From the NCBI RefSeq assembly GCF_030463565.1, contig NC_134654.1, positions 17,314,202-17,378,201 of the forward strand: DNA of 64,000 bases, written 5' to 3'. A program made the translations under genes and the position numbers. This stretch comes from Pelecanus crispus (lineage: Eukaryota; Chordata; Aves; Pelecaniformes; Pelecanidae). The notes under the pieces are model-generated. The model searched no databases, had not been told where the DNA came from, and worked only from the letters and a program-made list of their open reading frames with translations. Of this stretch, positions 1-12,646 are shown one piece after another (position 1 is the stretch's first letter; each line of letters opens with the position of its first letter).

Positions 1-1039
1 ATTAATCAGGCACTAATTCAATTTACAACAACCACTTTTATTCAGCTCGGTGGCAAGGAATTCAAAGCGGGGAGGGGGGCGGGCGGAGGGGAGGGGGCGG
101 AGGCCGGCCTGGGGCTCGCCGCTGCCCGGGCAGCCCCCGTCCCCTCGGGCCGCCCCGCCGGGGCTCGCCGGGGAGGGGACCGTGCCGCCGTGCCAGGGCC
201 CGGCCGCTTGAGTGACACGGCGTGGGCAGCGCTCCGAGAGAGGGCACCTCCGTTGGAAAAATAAAAGTGCCCTTTTAATCAAGGAGGCAGGGAAGGCGGG
301 CGAGCAGGGCGGCCGGGAGCCGCCGGAGGGAAACCCCTCCGCTCCCTCCCGGGACCGTCTCTCCGGGATCTCGGTACCGTCCGCCGCGCCGGGGCAGCGG
401 GCGGTGGCGTGTCCCCGGCCGGGATCACGGAGGGAAGGAAGAACCGAGGGAGGCAGCCGTCGGGGGGCGGCCCGCCGGGCACCGGGGGTCCGCTGGGGGG
501 GGCGGGAAGGGGAGCCCGAGGCTGGGGCGCGGCCTGGAGCGGGACAAGTGCCGCCCTTTACCCCTTCCTCGCTTTAAGGGGAGCTCCAACAAGCTGCAAA
601 CCGAGGGGGAGCGGCGAGCGGCGCCGCGCAGCCCCTGTGCCCGGGCTGTCCCCAGGGCTGAGCCGGGGAAACCGCCCCTTGGCGGAGATCAGCCCGCCAG
701 AACAACCTGCCGGGGGTCGCCAGGCCCCTTAGTTCCCGTGTCGTGCCCTAGGACTCGAGGCTTCCCCCAGTTAAACTTCCCCGGCGTCGGGTTTTCCTTC
801 CCGATGGGAAAGAAGGCTCCGGGCCGAGAGCCGCCGGGAGTCTCCTCGGAGCGGGCCGGTGCGTGGGCGGGGTCCCGGCTCCGGGATCCCGCGCTGGACG
901 GCGGCTCTTGCTCCGGACGCCCCCCCCAATCCAGCCGAGGGGCTCAGGCCCTACCTGGCCTGGTAGAGAAGGGGAGGCCAGCAGCGACCAGCTGGGAGAG
1001 GGCCCGCTCCTGTCCCTCTCGTCGCCCCCACAGGTACGC

Positions 1040-1058
1040 GGGGGGGGGGGGGGGGGGG
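1040..1058 (+). repeat. 19-base poly(G) run in the promoter island
   Basis: There are nineteen consecutive G residues, followed by CTCCTCCC. Such runs form G-quadruplexes, polymerise poorly and are often length-variable or mis-assembled. The true length may differ from that shown. Confidence 0.9.
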
Positions 1059-1537
1059 CTCCTCCCGGCCGCTCCCCTCCTCTCCCCGCCCCATGCCCAC
1101 GGAGCATCCCCAGCTGCTGGGGCGCGGGCAGCCTCGGCCTGCCCCGGCCCCGTGGGGGCACGGAGGGGCGGGCGGGAGAAGGAGGGCCCTTCCCCTGCTC
1201 CTCGGGGCGGCCCGGGAGCCCCGCGGCGGCACTGGCGCCCATCGCCGCGGTGTCGGGCGGGCTCCGTCCCTCTCCCATCCCCCCCCCCGCCCTCCCCGAG
1301 GCCTGTGCGTGTCTCTGGCTGAGCCGCCAGTGGATGTCGTTGTTCTGTTCCTTGAGCGCGATGTCACTCCTTTAGCATGACCTCAAACGCGGCGGGGGCT
1401 GGGACCGCCAGTCATTCTCCGTGCGAGAGCCGGGGCGGGAGGCAGGCGGGACCCAGCCCCGCCGCCAGCCGCACTTTTGTGGTGCCGCCGCCGCCGCGGT
1501 CTCCCCTTTCTCCGCGGGGCTGGCCGCGGGGCGGGCG

Positions 1538-1555
1538 ATGCTCCGGGCTCCCTGA
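1538..1555 (+). other. Short upstream ORF in the NTN1 5' leader
   Basis: ATG CTC CGG GCT CCC TGA is a five-residue upstream reading frame that ends 102 bases before the netrin-1 start. If the leader includes it, it could lower initiation at the main ATG. Another ATG at 1377 opens a 123-codon frame ending at 1748, which overlaps the main start out of frame. Whether either is transcribed depends on the unknown start site. Confidence 0.5.
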
Positions 1556-1606
1556 GCCGCCGCACCGCGACCGTCGGCCAAGTCGCCCCGCGGAGCTGGG
1601 CGCTAG

Positions 1607-3385
<1,779 letters not shown>

Positions 3386-5000
3386 GTTCGCGTTCGGAGA
3401 AGCGCTGAGGAGCCCTGGCTGGGAAAGAACTCCCGTCCCGGGCAGCTTCCGCAGAGCACGGAGCGGGGTCCGGTCCGGGGATCCGGGGATCGCCGGCAGC
3501 CCTGCTGCCTTCTCCGGGACACCGGCTCAGAGCCCCGCCAAAAAGCTTCCAGCTCGCCCGAGAGGCTCCATGCCCGGACGGGACGGGGACGGACTCCGGT
3601 CCTTCCCGGAGGGAGAAGGCGGCCGGGCGCTGGGGAGGGCAGCTCGGCAAAGCCTGCGGCTCCGTCGCTGCATCCTTAGGGGGTGCGGGCGGCGCCGGGG
3701 GGCGGTGGCGGGGCGGCGGGGACTTGAACGAGCCCCAAGGCCAAATGATATGCGGGAAGCAGCCGGTTCGTTCCGTCTCGGGTGAGAAACCCGCGCCGTC
3801 CGGGCTGTAAGCGAGCCTCAGGCTCCGGGCTGTCCCCGAGGGGAGACGGGGAGTCCCTCGCCTCTGCCCGGGGTGGCCAAGGGTGAAGAGTTTGGGGTGC
3901 TCTTTCCCCTGACTCCCCGCACATCCCGCCGACGGCTCCCGCCGTTCTCCCACCCCTGCTCCCCAGCGGGATCCCCGTGCGCTGCCGGTCCTCTCCTCGC
4001 CGCGGTTTTGGGGGCCGGTGCCAGCCCCTGGGATCAGCCGTGTGTCGGTGGCCGCGGGTAACCCAGCACCGGGGTCTGGGATGCGCCCCCGGCTCGGCTC
4101 GGCTCTCCGCGCCGGGATCTCCCGGCCCCGCTGAGCCCGTCCTCGGCACCCGCCGCCGCCGCCTTCTTTACACGGAAAACACGGCCCCGTCTTCCAAAAT
4201 ATTTGCAGCTCCGATGATAGGAAAAAAAAAAACTGGCCGAACGGCCGGGGTTGGGCTTTTTTTTTTTTTTTTCCCCCCTTCTCCTCTTCCCATCTCCCCC
4301 CGCAAGTCACAATCAGACGTGTCCCTTGCAGAGAGCGCAATTTCTTCCCCGACGCCTTCAACACCGCGGCGCGGCCAAGCCTGGGTTATCTGGCGGGGAG
4401 AGGGGGCCCGGTCCTGCAGCCCGGTGGCACCGGGACACACGCGGTGGCGGCGCCGGGCGAAGCTGGGGGGTCCCGGCCCCGCGGGGCGATGCTCGGCCGC
4501 CGCCCGGAGCCTCCGCTCCCCGCCGGGCTGCGGCTCACGTCGGGGCGGAGCGGGCGCGGCCCCGGGGCGGCGGCAGCGGGGGAAGCGGCGGGGAGATGCC
4601 CTTTCCCGGAGCGGCGGGCGGTGGGTGCCGTTCGGATGCGCCGACAGCGCCGAGCCGGGGTTTATCTCCGGGTTTGCTTTTGTCCTGTCCCGGCGGGGTC
4701 CCTCTGCCCGGCAGCGCTCGGGGATGGAGCTCCGCGTCCCGATTATTTCCCATCGCCGCCCCAGGGCGGGCCCAGCGCTGCCTCTTCCTCGGCGGCAGGT
4801 CCAGGGGAGCAGGAGGGGCTCCGCTCCCCCCAGGCCTCAGTGCCGTCGCACGGGCAGGGACGAGTTCCCTGCGAGCAGAAAGAGAGTTACAGCTGTCGGC
4901 GATGCCATAACATTCGGTGCGATCTCGGGGTGCTATCGGACCCTTAGTCTACTCTGCAGGGTCCCGAAGTGCTCCTGAAAATGCTTTGGTTCAGTTATTA
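3386..5000 (+). other. CpG-rich start of the large NTN1 intron
   Basis: High GC and frequent CG dinucleotides continue to about 4960 and then fall abruptly, so the CpG domain extends about 5 kb from the left edge. No exon, transposon or RNA gene is recognised. The block contains an A-tract/T-tract inverted structure at 4222-4272. Confidence 0.6.
4222..4272. repeat. A11 / GC hairpin / T16 inverted structure
   Basis: An 11-base A run (4222-4232) and a 16-base T run (4257-4272) flank a perfect inverted repeat, GGCCG-AA-CGGCC (4235-4246). In RNA the A and U runs can pair around the GC stem. Confidence 0.75.
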
Positions 5001-8000
5001 TGCTGGCTCCGTGCACTTACCATCCTTCTCCCTTCCAATTTACTTCCAATAAAAAGGAAACAAGTTCCCAGTTTCCAGTAAAATGTGTAACTTTTGTGCC
5101 AGGCTTTGCACTTCAGACCATACGCAGTCCTAACCGTGTCAGACTTCTGCAAACGAAAATCACTCAGTTTTTTCCTTTTCTGCCGAATTTGCTGGGAGGT
5201 GAATGTTTTGCAAGGATGAAGCTATCGTAAAATAATTTTCCCCAGCCCATTTCTGCTGCACATTCCCTGGGGCCATGCCTATCAGTCTGCAAAACCAACC
5301 ACGGCCAAACAGCTACGTTGCCCTGCCAGGCCCACACTGCCTGGAATAATCCCCCTAGATAAGGATCACAATAACCCTATACAGCTCCCACCCACTTGCT
5401 CATGACCGGGTTTCTCTCCTAAATCCAGAGAGAAAGTCAGGCTTTGCGGTCACCCAAGGGCTATTGACCCAGCCTTCGCCGGGCAGAGGCAGGGGATGAG
5501 CTGTGAATTGGTGGTGATGTTGCCAGCTGCACACTGGAGGGATCTTCAACTGCTTGAGAAAGAAACCGGAGGAGGCCAGACCCTCCTGAACAGCAGTGGT
5601 GAGGGGTAGGTGAATTAGCCAAATTAGCTGAATTTGCCCTAGGCAGTGGTGCGAGAACTGATTACAATTTTTTCACGGAATTTGCTCTTTTTTCTGGAAA
5701 ATTATTTTTTTTCAAACAGGAAGAAAAATGATAGAATGTGTCTGCTTTGCTTAAAATTTGGGTGTTTTCTTTGGTAAGCCCCTTCCCCCTGCCAAAACTG
5801 AATCTTTGTTCCTATTCATGCGTATTTGGGGCTGAAAAAGAAACACGCTGGAGTTTCTGACAAAAAGTCAAAATTTCCCACGGGAATGTTTTTCACCAGC
5901 CAGATCTAATTTTTCTTTATCGCTTCTTGCTGCCTGCAAGAGCCCAGGCACCGCACAGGGCCTGGCCCGAGGAGATGTGCTCCAGGGACCTGCTCCTGCA
6001 GAAGGACCCCAGCCAGCAGAGCTTTTCACAGATTCAGGTTCCCATCAACTTTACCTGGCAAATAACTCATCCACATAGAGCTTGTCCTTACAGTCTGGCT
6101 TTAGCCAGGCACCTAGGAGCTAACATGCTCCAGGGAGGACATGGCTTGGAGACAAGCTTGGAGGTCTGTTCTCCATCCTTCCTCTCTCCAGTGCTGTCAG
6201 GCCAGCTCCATTCGCTCAGCATCAGTCCAGCCCAAGCCCTGTGTCTCCGACCCAGTTGGTCCTGATGACGCTTCCAGCTCCCCTGTGAGAGGAGATTGCA
6301 GCTGGAAAAGGCCTGACTAAAATATCATCAGAGCTCAACTGCTGGTGAGCTTGTGTGGACACATGAAAATGCAGACAGGGGCTTCGACCAGATTTAGCAA
6401 CATCAATAGAATGCAATCGACACCATTTCATAATTTCTCATGAACTGTGGTGTTATTTTGAGTGCTGGAAATGAACACAAACAAGTACTGCTTTTGAAAA
6501 CTTCCTTTAGTTTGCATAAAATACCTTTGCATTTGCCTTGGCTGAAGAAAGCGCTACTAGACAAACCCAGGCTGTAGCTCACTGACAGGCACTTTGAGAA
6601 CAACCTCCAGACTCTGTTCCCAGTGCTGGCTCTGGTGCTCCACAGCCCTTTCCCCCACGGGTACAGGAGATGCACCCGGCACCTGCACCTGTGTCTGACG
6701 TCAATGGTGTTTGCAGGTGCTGGGCGTCTCTCGGATTTTGGCCCTACGGGATGCCTAGAGAGTGTTTAACAATAACAAGTGCGATTGCAATGACAGAAAG
6801 GAAACATACTGTGTTTTCAGATACAGGATTTGGCACAAGCCATGCATGAAGCCTGGTGTTAGACAGGCTCTGCTCCGCAGTGTGCACTGCAGTGGGGTTC
6901 CCAGGCTGGGATGTGTCTCATTTCAGAGCAATTTGTGAGCAAGTCTTTCCTTCATCTCAAACAAGGAGGGGACCAGGAACTACTAGAGAATAGCCTGCCA
7001 AACACTCCCAGTAAAAAACTTCCTTCCAGGCAAACCTGAGGCTTTATCATCTCAGTGGCAGTCCAGGGAGGTATTTGCAGGGTAGTGCTTACTAAAACAG
7101 TCAGTGGGCTCCCCTCCACCTCATCACAACCAGGGAAATGAAATCCTTCCACAGCAGCAAGTTCTTCTCACTCTGGTCCTGCAGACAGATGTAAGGACTG
7201 CAGGATTTCCTCTCAGGGAGTTCCTGGTGTCCCTTATTAAATTTAGGTGATCCCTTTTCTTTAGCCTGCATTAATCATCTTCACTTAAAAAGCCTTCACG
7301 GTTCTCATCCCATTTGTAACAGTTTTCCCCGGGGTCAGCACAGTGGGGTGTTGGGTACCCCTACGAGATGATGACTTCCCATTCCCCTTCTCCTCTGAAT
7401 GGGATGAGGAGTCACGGTGGTGGGGACTGATGGCCTCAGGCCCGCTGGAGTGTGCCTGCAGTGGTTGCTCAGCTGGGCAAGCAGCCCCTGATGCCTGTCT
7501 GCAGCGTGGAGGCACCCTGAGAGCAGAGAGCAGAAAGGGGTGTCAGGGCAAGTCCTGGGGCCACTGATGGGTGACAATGGTTCACGGTGGCTGAGACCCA
7601 TCAGGCCAGGAAGGACTGGGCTGGTGGGAGATGTCCTTTCTGCCTTCTACCCTCCTGTGGTGATTCAGGACTTTGCAAATGGTCCATCTCAGAGGGGGAC
7701 AGGGGAAGAGAGGGCTCTGTCTGCAGCAGAGTGGGAAGTGGAGTGGGGGGCTAGGACCAGCAGAGCTGGCAGAGACCTGGTTGGGCACCCTCTTCCCCTT
7801 CAGTTCCTGGCACCATGGTGGGATAGGAGTCAGACAGAGCTCTTAAGTGGCTTTGTAAATCCCTCTGTGAGGAGAAGGGGGGGGTCTGAGTGTCCCTGGC
7901 ATTTACTCCACTTATGTCTTCCAGAGGGATGGGGAAGGTTGCAAGCATCCTTTCTCACCTTGTAAAGCAGCAACATTTCTTATCCAACCAAAAAGTCTCT

Positions 8001-8240
8001 GAGCAGGATTTCTAAGGTGCCCATATAGGATCCCCAGGGTGCCCATGCAGGATCCCCAGGGTGTAGCACCCTCCACCCATCTGAGATGGATGCTGCTGTC
8101 TGGGACTGGGCAGCACAGCAGGACTATGTCCCTAGCTTGAGCCAGCCAGGCAAGGCTGACAGGTGGATTTTGGAGATGCTGTGTGCTGATACTACTCATT
8201 ACCTTCTGAGGATATTAGGAATAGTCATAATTTCTGATAT
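5001..8240. other. Unique intronic sequence, nothing recognised
   Basis: This is single-copy, moderately AT-rich sequence. An AATAAA at 5048-5053 is the first clear polyadenylation-type hexamer I notice after the first coding exon. A 22-bp unit is repeated twice at 8016-8059 (GGTGCCCATATAGGATCCCC-type). I see no gene, RNA gene or transposon. Confidence 0.5.
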
Positions 8241-8244
8241 CCAG

Positions 8245-8296
8245 GCTTGTCTTGTCCCCCTGTGCCTCAGTTTCCCCATTTATAGAGAGTAAAGGG
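8245..8296 (+). mobile_element. MIR-like SINE fossil (core/3' part)
   Basis: CTGTGCCTCAGTTTCCCCAT, followed by an A/G-rich tail, matches the diagnostic part of the MIR tRNA-derived SINE family. The flanks are too diverged to set limits. Confidence 0.5.
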
Positions 8297-11200
8297 GAGC
8301 TGTGCAAAATTATTTGGACTTGGGGTTAGAAAGGTGTGAAGCAGTATCATAGCACACTTGTGTCTAGGGAAACACTGCAACTGGGGCAGCTTCACCAGCG
8401 ATGTGGCACCAGCCAGCAATTGGAACAGACCCTGTGTGGGCTGGACCTCTTGTGACACCATGTGCCGTCCATAGAGCCACAGGTCTTTTGCACCCCATCC
8501 CTGGTTCAGCTCCTGGAGGGTTGTTCTGCATGGGGAATTGCATGAGCTGTGGGTAACACTGTATTGCTGAGCAGATGGGTGCTGTAGCCATAGAAATATG
8601 GGCCCATAAGCTGCTGAGACTCCCATTGTAACCTCCCAAGCGGGCCTTGCATGGGCAGAGCTTTCTCACAGGCTTTTATTCTCAGGAAGCTTAAAGTTAA
8701 ACTGATTTCCAACAGAAAGGTTTTTACACCAACAAACAAACAAACTAAAAAGCGCAGTTAAGGCTAAAACAAAACCAGGCTTGGCACTCTGGGTTGGACA
8801 CTTGCCTTCCCTTGAGCTTGTCCACAGCTAATCTCTGCCCTCCTCTTTCTGGGCCAAAGCATGTCATCCTTATTCAGCCTACGCTGTCCTCTCTTCGGCA
8901 AACTCCCCATGACCGCCCAGGGGGACGTGCTGCCTCTCCGAGGACAGAGCGAGAAGCGTGCAAGGGCTCTTGAATCTCCGCTGCCTGTAGGGATCCTGCT
9001 TGCAAAAACAGTCCCAGGGTTCTTGTTTTCCTACCTGGCCTGTGAAGTGGGGGCAGCTGGGATGCATGAGCCTGTTTTTATATTCTTAATGTATCTCCCC
9101 TTCATCCTTGGGGATGGGGGACAGACTTTGTCTGACCACAAGGGCTGCTGCTTTCTTTGGCCCTAGGTCCCTTCTGCCTCCCTTTTTGGATGCTCCGCTT
9201 TTTAGTATAGTGTTTTTGGAGGCTCTTGCACTTATTATGGGCTATTGCATGCTGGGGTTGGGCTGCACAAGCAGAGTTTTTCTGGGGACCTTCTGGAGGA
9301 TTTTGGAGTCCTGTGATGAGCTTCTTCCTGAGCCAGTTTTGCCTTGGGGGACATGCAGCGTGGAGATCTTGGGTCAGGACGACTGGAACCAGCTGGTTGC
9401 CTTCATAGCATCGCAGAAGTTGTACATCATTTCACCCCATGTTGCTGTCAAATAAACCCAAACCAGCGCCAGAGGCCACCAAATACAACATCCAACCTTT
9501 CCTAGAAAGCACTGACACAGCTGCCTGCAGTGCAGGACACACCAGCCCTCGCCATGGCAGGGCTGAGCCCTCCACATGTGGGGGCAGTTCACAGCTCCAG
9601 ACTCAACCCCACCTCGGTCATTTATTTGCAGCATGGTTGTGATTGCACCAAACAGGTCCCCCTGATCTTTTTCAGGCAGCAGCAGGGGAGGTAGAGGTTT
9701 TGCTGCCAGGATCAGCCCATGCAGACGGCTTAGACCTGAAAAAGGGTTCGGCAGTGGCAGAGCCCAGCAGTCACATCTGCTTTGTCCCCCAGGGTGTCTC
9801 AGGAGCAGTGGCTGCCATTTGGCCTTTGCCACTGCAATCAGTGGGGGACATCTCCTTTGCGTGACCGGAGCTCCCCTCCCTGAGTGTCCCTGCCAGATCC
9901 CTGCTGCTTCCCACAAGGCATGGCAAGGTGGCTCAGCCTGGCTCTGCAGCCCAGCGTTACGGGGGAGACAGGTCTGCACGTGAGCAGGAATCAAAGCGCA
10001 GCTCATAAAGAAACAGGCCAGATCCTCACCTGGTGCAAACCCAGCTCTGTCCAGTGGCAGCGTCTCACCCCCGCTAACCATGCTCCAAAAAATCAGTCCC
10101 CTGATGGCTGGGATGGGGCTGCCTGGCTGAAGTGATGGACAGGCTTTTAAAAAGATATCTGTATAATAGCTTTCATTTATAGGGGGATTAGGATGCCCTG
10201 GGGACTGATAAGGAGACAGGGAGGCTTTTCCTGCTCTGAGCCAGTGCAGCCAGGGAGGCTACTGGGGGGAGCAGAGCTGGAGGCTCGGCTGCTCTCGCTC
10301 CATCCCAGGCAGGAGCAGCCTGTGTTTGCTGCAGAGATCAGCAGCACGAAGGAGCTCAGCTACACACCGTCTGGGAGTTTGCATTAGGCTCATCAGAAGG
10401 CAGGGTATTTACAGGTGAGGAGGAAAAAATGTTGTGTTTTTTCAGGTAGATACTAAAAAAATGGATTCTGAGCCATGAGAGAACAGGCACCCATGTCAGC
10501 AGAGGGTTGAGGATGGAGGAGGCATGCAGCTCAGCTAGGAGCTTGATTTATGGATTTATTTTGAACAGCACTGGGTTTAGTGGAGGCTGGAGTTTAAAAA
10601 TTGATGCAGTGATATGGCCAGAGAGACTGCTTCATCCCGGGGCTCAGTGGAGATGGTGCTGGGCACCCCAAGGTCTCAGCTGGCACTGGAGGGAGTGCTG
10701 CATTGACAGCACAAACTAGGCACAAACTTGCTGCTGCTCACAACATGCATCTCCTGTGCAAAGCAACCGCCGCATTGCTGGGGAGTGCAGCAAGCAGAGC
10801 AAGCAATAGATAGGGAAAGAGCCCGGTTTCATGTCCCACACACAGCTGTGAAAGCAAGGGAGGGTACAGGCAGGAGTTTTCCTTTCAAACTTTTTCCAAG
10901 CATCTTGCAAATGATGGGCAGGTTGAAAACCGTATCTGCATCTCCCTCCTTGACAGAGGACTGGAGGCTGGGGAAGGAAAAAGACTCTATTTCACACTCT
11001 CCTCGAAGCACAGGGTCTTTCTAAATTATTTCATGGAGGTTTACGGGCTGGCAGGGACCTCTGGCTTTGCCCACTGGCCATTGTCACCCAGGTTGTGGTA
11101 TCACCTGGAGAGGGATCCCCTCTTGTGCTGAGTCCGGCACAGGGGCAGGGTGTCCTGGGGTGCTGCATGGGGAGCCGCAGCCCCCAGCCCTGCTCTTGTG

Positions 11201-12103
11201 ATGTGCCCCTGGGAATGGCGGAGCTGGTAAAGCTAAAGGATGAGCCCAGGAGACCTTTGCCAACTTCTGCCAAAAATGACCAGCAAGAAAAATTGTGTGG
11301 GCAGGCGAGCAGCAATGCCAGAGCAGGTGGGGGTGAGCACCCTCAGGGGTGTCTCGGAGACAAACTTTTTTCCTGCTTGTGGGTCAAAGCTGCTGCATCT
11401 CCCCTGTTTGTGGAGAGGAGGGTGGAGAGCCAGGAGCCTAGACCCAGCACCCCCAAATTCACCTAGAAAAGGGCAAAACCAGCATGAGGGGCAGGAGCAG
11501 CCAGGACACTGACGCAGGCTGTGAGCAGCCAGGATCTGCGGGTTTGTTTTACAGCAAATTTATTCTTTTTGACCTGCTGCAGGGAACTGCCAGGATGGGA
11601 AACACTTTCTGATTGCAGAGAAGTAGACACAGATTAGATGATGATGCATGATGGAGCGGGGAGAGCACTCCCCAATTTCTCAGGGTGCTAGGAAGCAGGG
11701 GGCTTTCTCCCCCTCCCTCCCCCCAGGTGGGAATTAGAGAAGAAGCGCAGGAGGAGAGCTGCTGGCTCAGCAGTTCTCACTTTGTGGGTCTCACTCTCCG
11801 GGCTGCGTGCCATATCTGTGCTGGGTCTGCGAGCTCCCAGCTTGCGCGAGGCAAAGCCCAGCTGCTCCATCCCTGATCACCATCTTTACACATGCCTGTG
11901 TACTCCAAGTTCACAGATTTGGATGGGAAGATGGATGAGGAGTCCATGTCATCTTCCCCATGGTATTTTGGAGCCATCCATCACCCTGATCCCTACCAGG
12001 CTTTGCTCTGTGGTGCCTCGTGGATTATTGGGATTCATGCTTCCTTTTAACCGAGTATGACTATTTTCGTGGCAGCTCAGTGGGGTGAATTAATGCCCCC
12101 AGT
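8297..12103. other. Unique intronic sequence, nothing recognised
   Basis: GC-balanced single-copy sequence. The longest open frame (9374-10081 on the - strand) is 235 codons and resembles no known family. A stretch near 11029-11065 (GGGCTGGCAGGGACCTCTGG) weakly recalls CR1 LINE text but is too short to call. Confidence 0.5.
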
Positions 12104-12646
12104 TGTCCTGGTTTCAACTCGTATAGAGTTAATTTTCTTCCTAGTAGCTGGTATAGTGCTGTGTTTTGGATTTAGTATGAGAATAATGTTGATAACACAT
12201 GGATGTTTTAGTTGTTGCTAAGTAGTGTTTACACTAAGTCAAGGACTTTTCAGCTTCCCATGCTCTACCAGGTGCACAAGGAACTGGGCGGGAGCATAGC
12301 CAGGATGGTTGATCCAAACTGGCCAAAGGGCTATTCCATGCCATATGATGTCATGCTCAGTATATAAACCAGAGGGAGTTGGCCGAGGGGCAGCACTTGC
12401 TGCTCAGGGATGGGATGGGCATCTGTCAACGGGTGGTGAGCAGTTGCATTGTGCATCACTTGTTTTGTGCATTTTTTTATGATTATTATTGTGTTGTCTT
12501 CCACTGCTGTCCTATTAAACTGTCTTTATCTCAACCCACAGGTTTTACTTTTTTTGTTTTATTCTCTCCTCCATCCCACCAGGGTGGGGGAGGTTGAGCA
12601 AGCGGCTGTGTGGTACTTAGTTGCCAACTGGGGTTAAACCACAACA
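12104..12646 (+). mobile_element. Solo LTR A of an avian endogenous retrovirus (ERVL-like)
   Basis: This 543-bp element starts TGTCCTGGTTTC and ends AAACCACAACA, so it has TG...CA ends. It shares long blocks with the two other LTRs in this window on the opposite strand. It keeps a TATA box (TATATAAA, 12361), a decayed CRE-like site (TGATGTCA, 12346-12353) and an ATTAAA polyadenylation signal (12514-12519). No internal retroviral sequence or second LTR is nearby, so it is a recombined solo copy. Flanks ccagt / ccctt are at best a decayed 5-bp target duplication. The family is common in neoavian genomes; the ERVL class is inferred from the 5-bp duplication of copy B. It lies in the sense direction of NTN1. 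Confidence 0.85.

Noticed and set aside
9374-10081. 235-codon open frame on the - strand in the intron
   Set aside because: No recognised domain, and one such frame is expected by chance across 54 kb and six frames. Absent RNA evidence it is not a gene.
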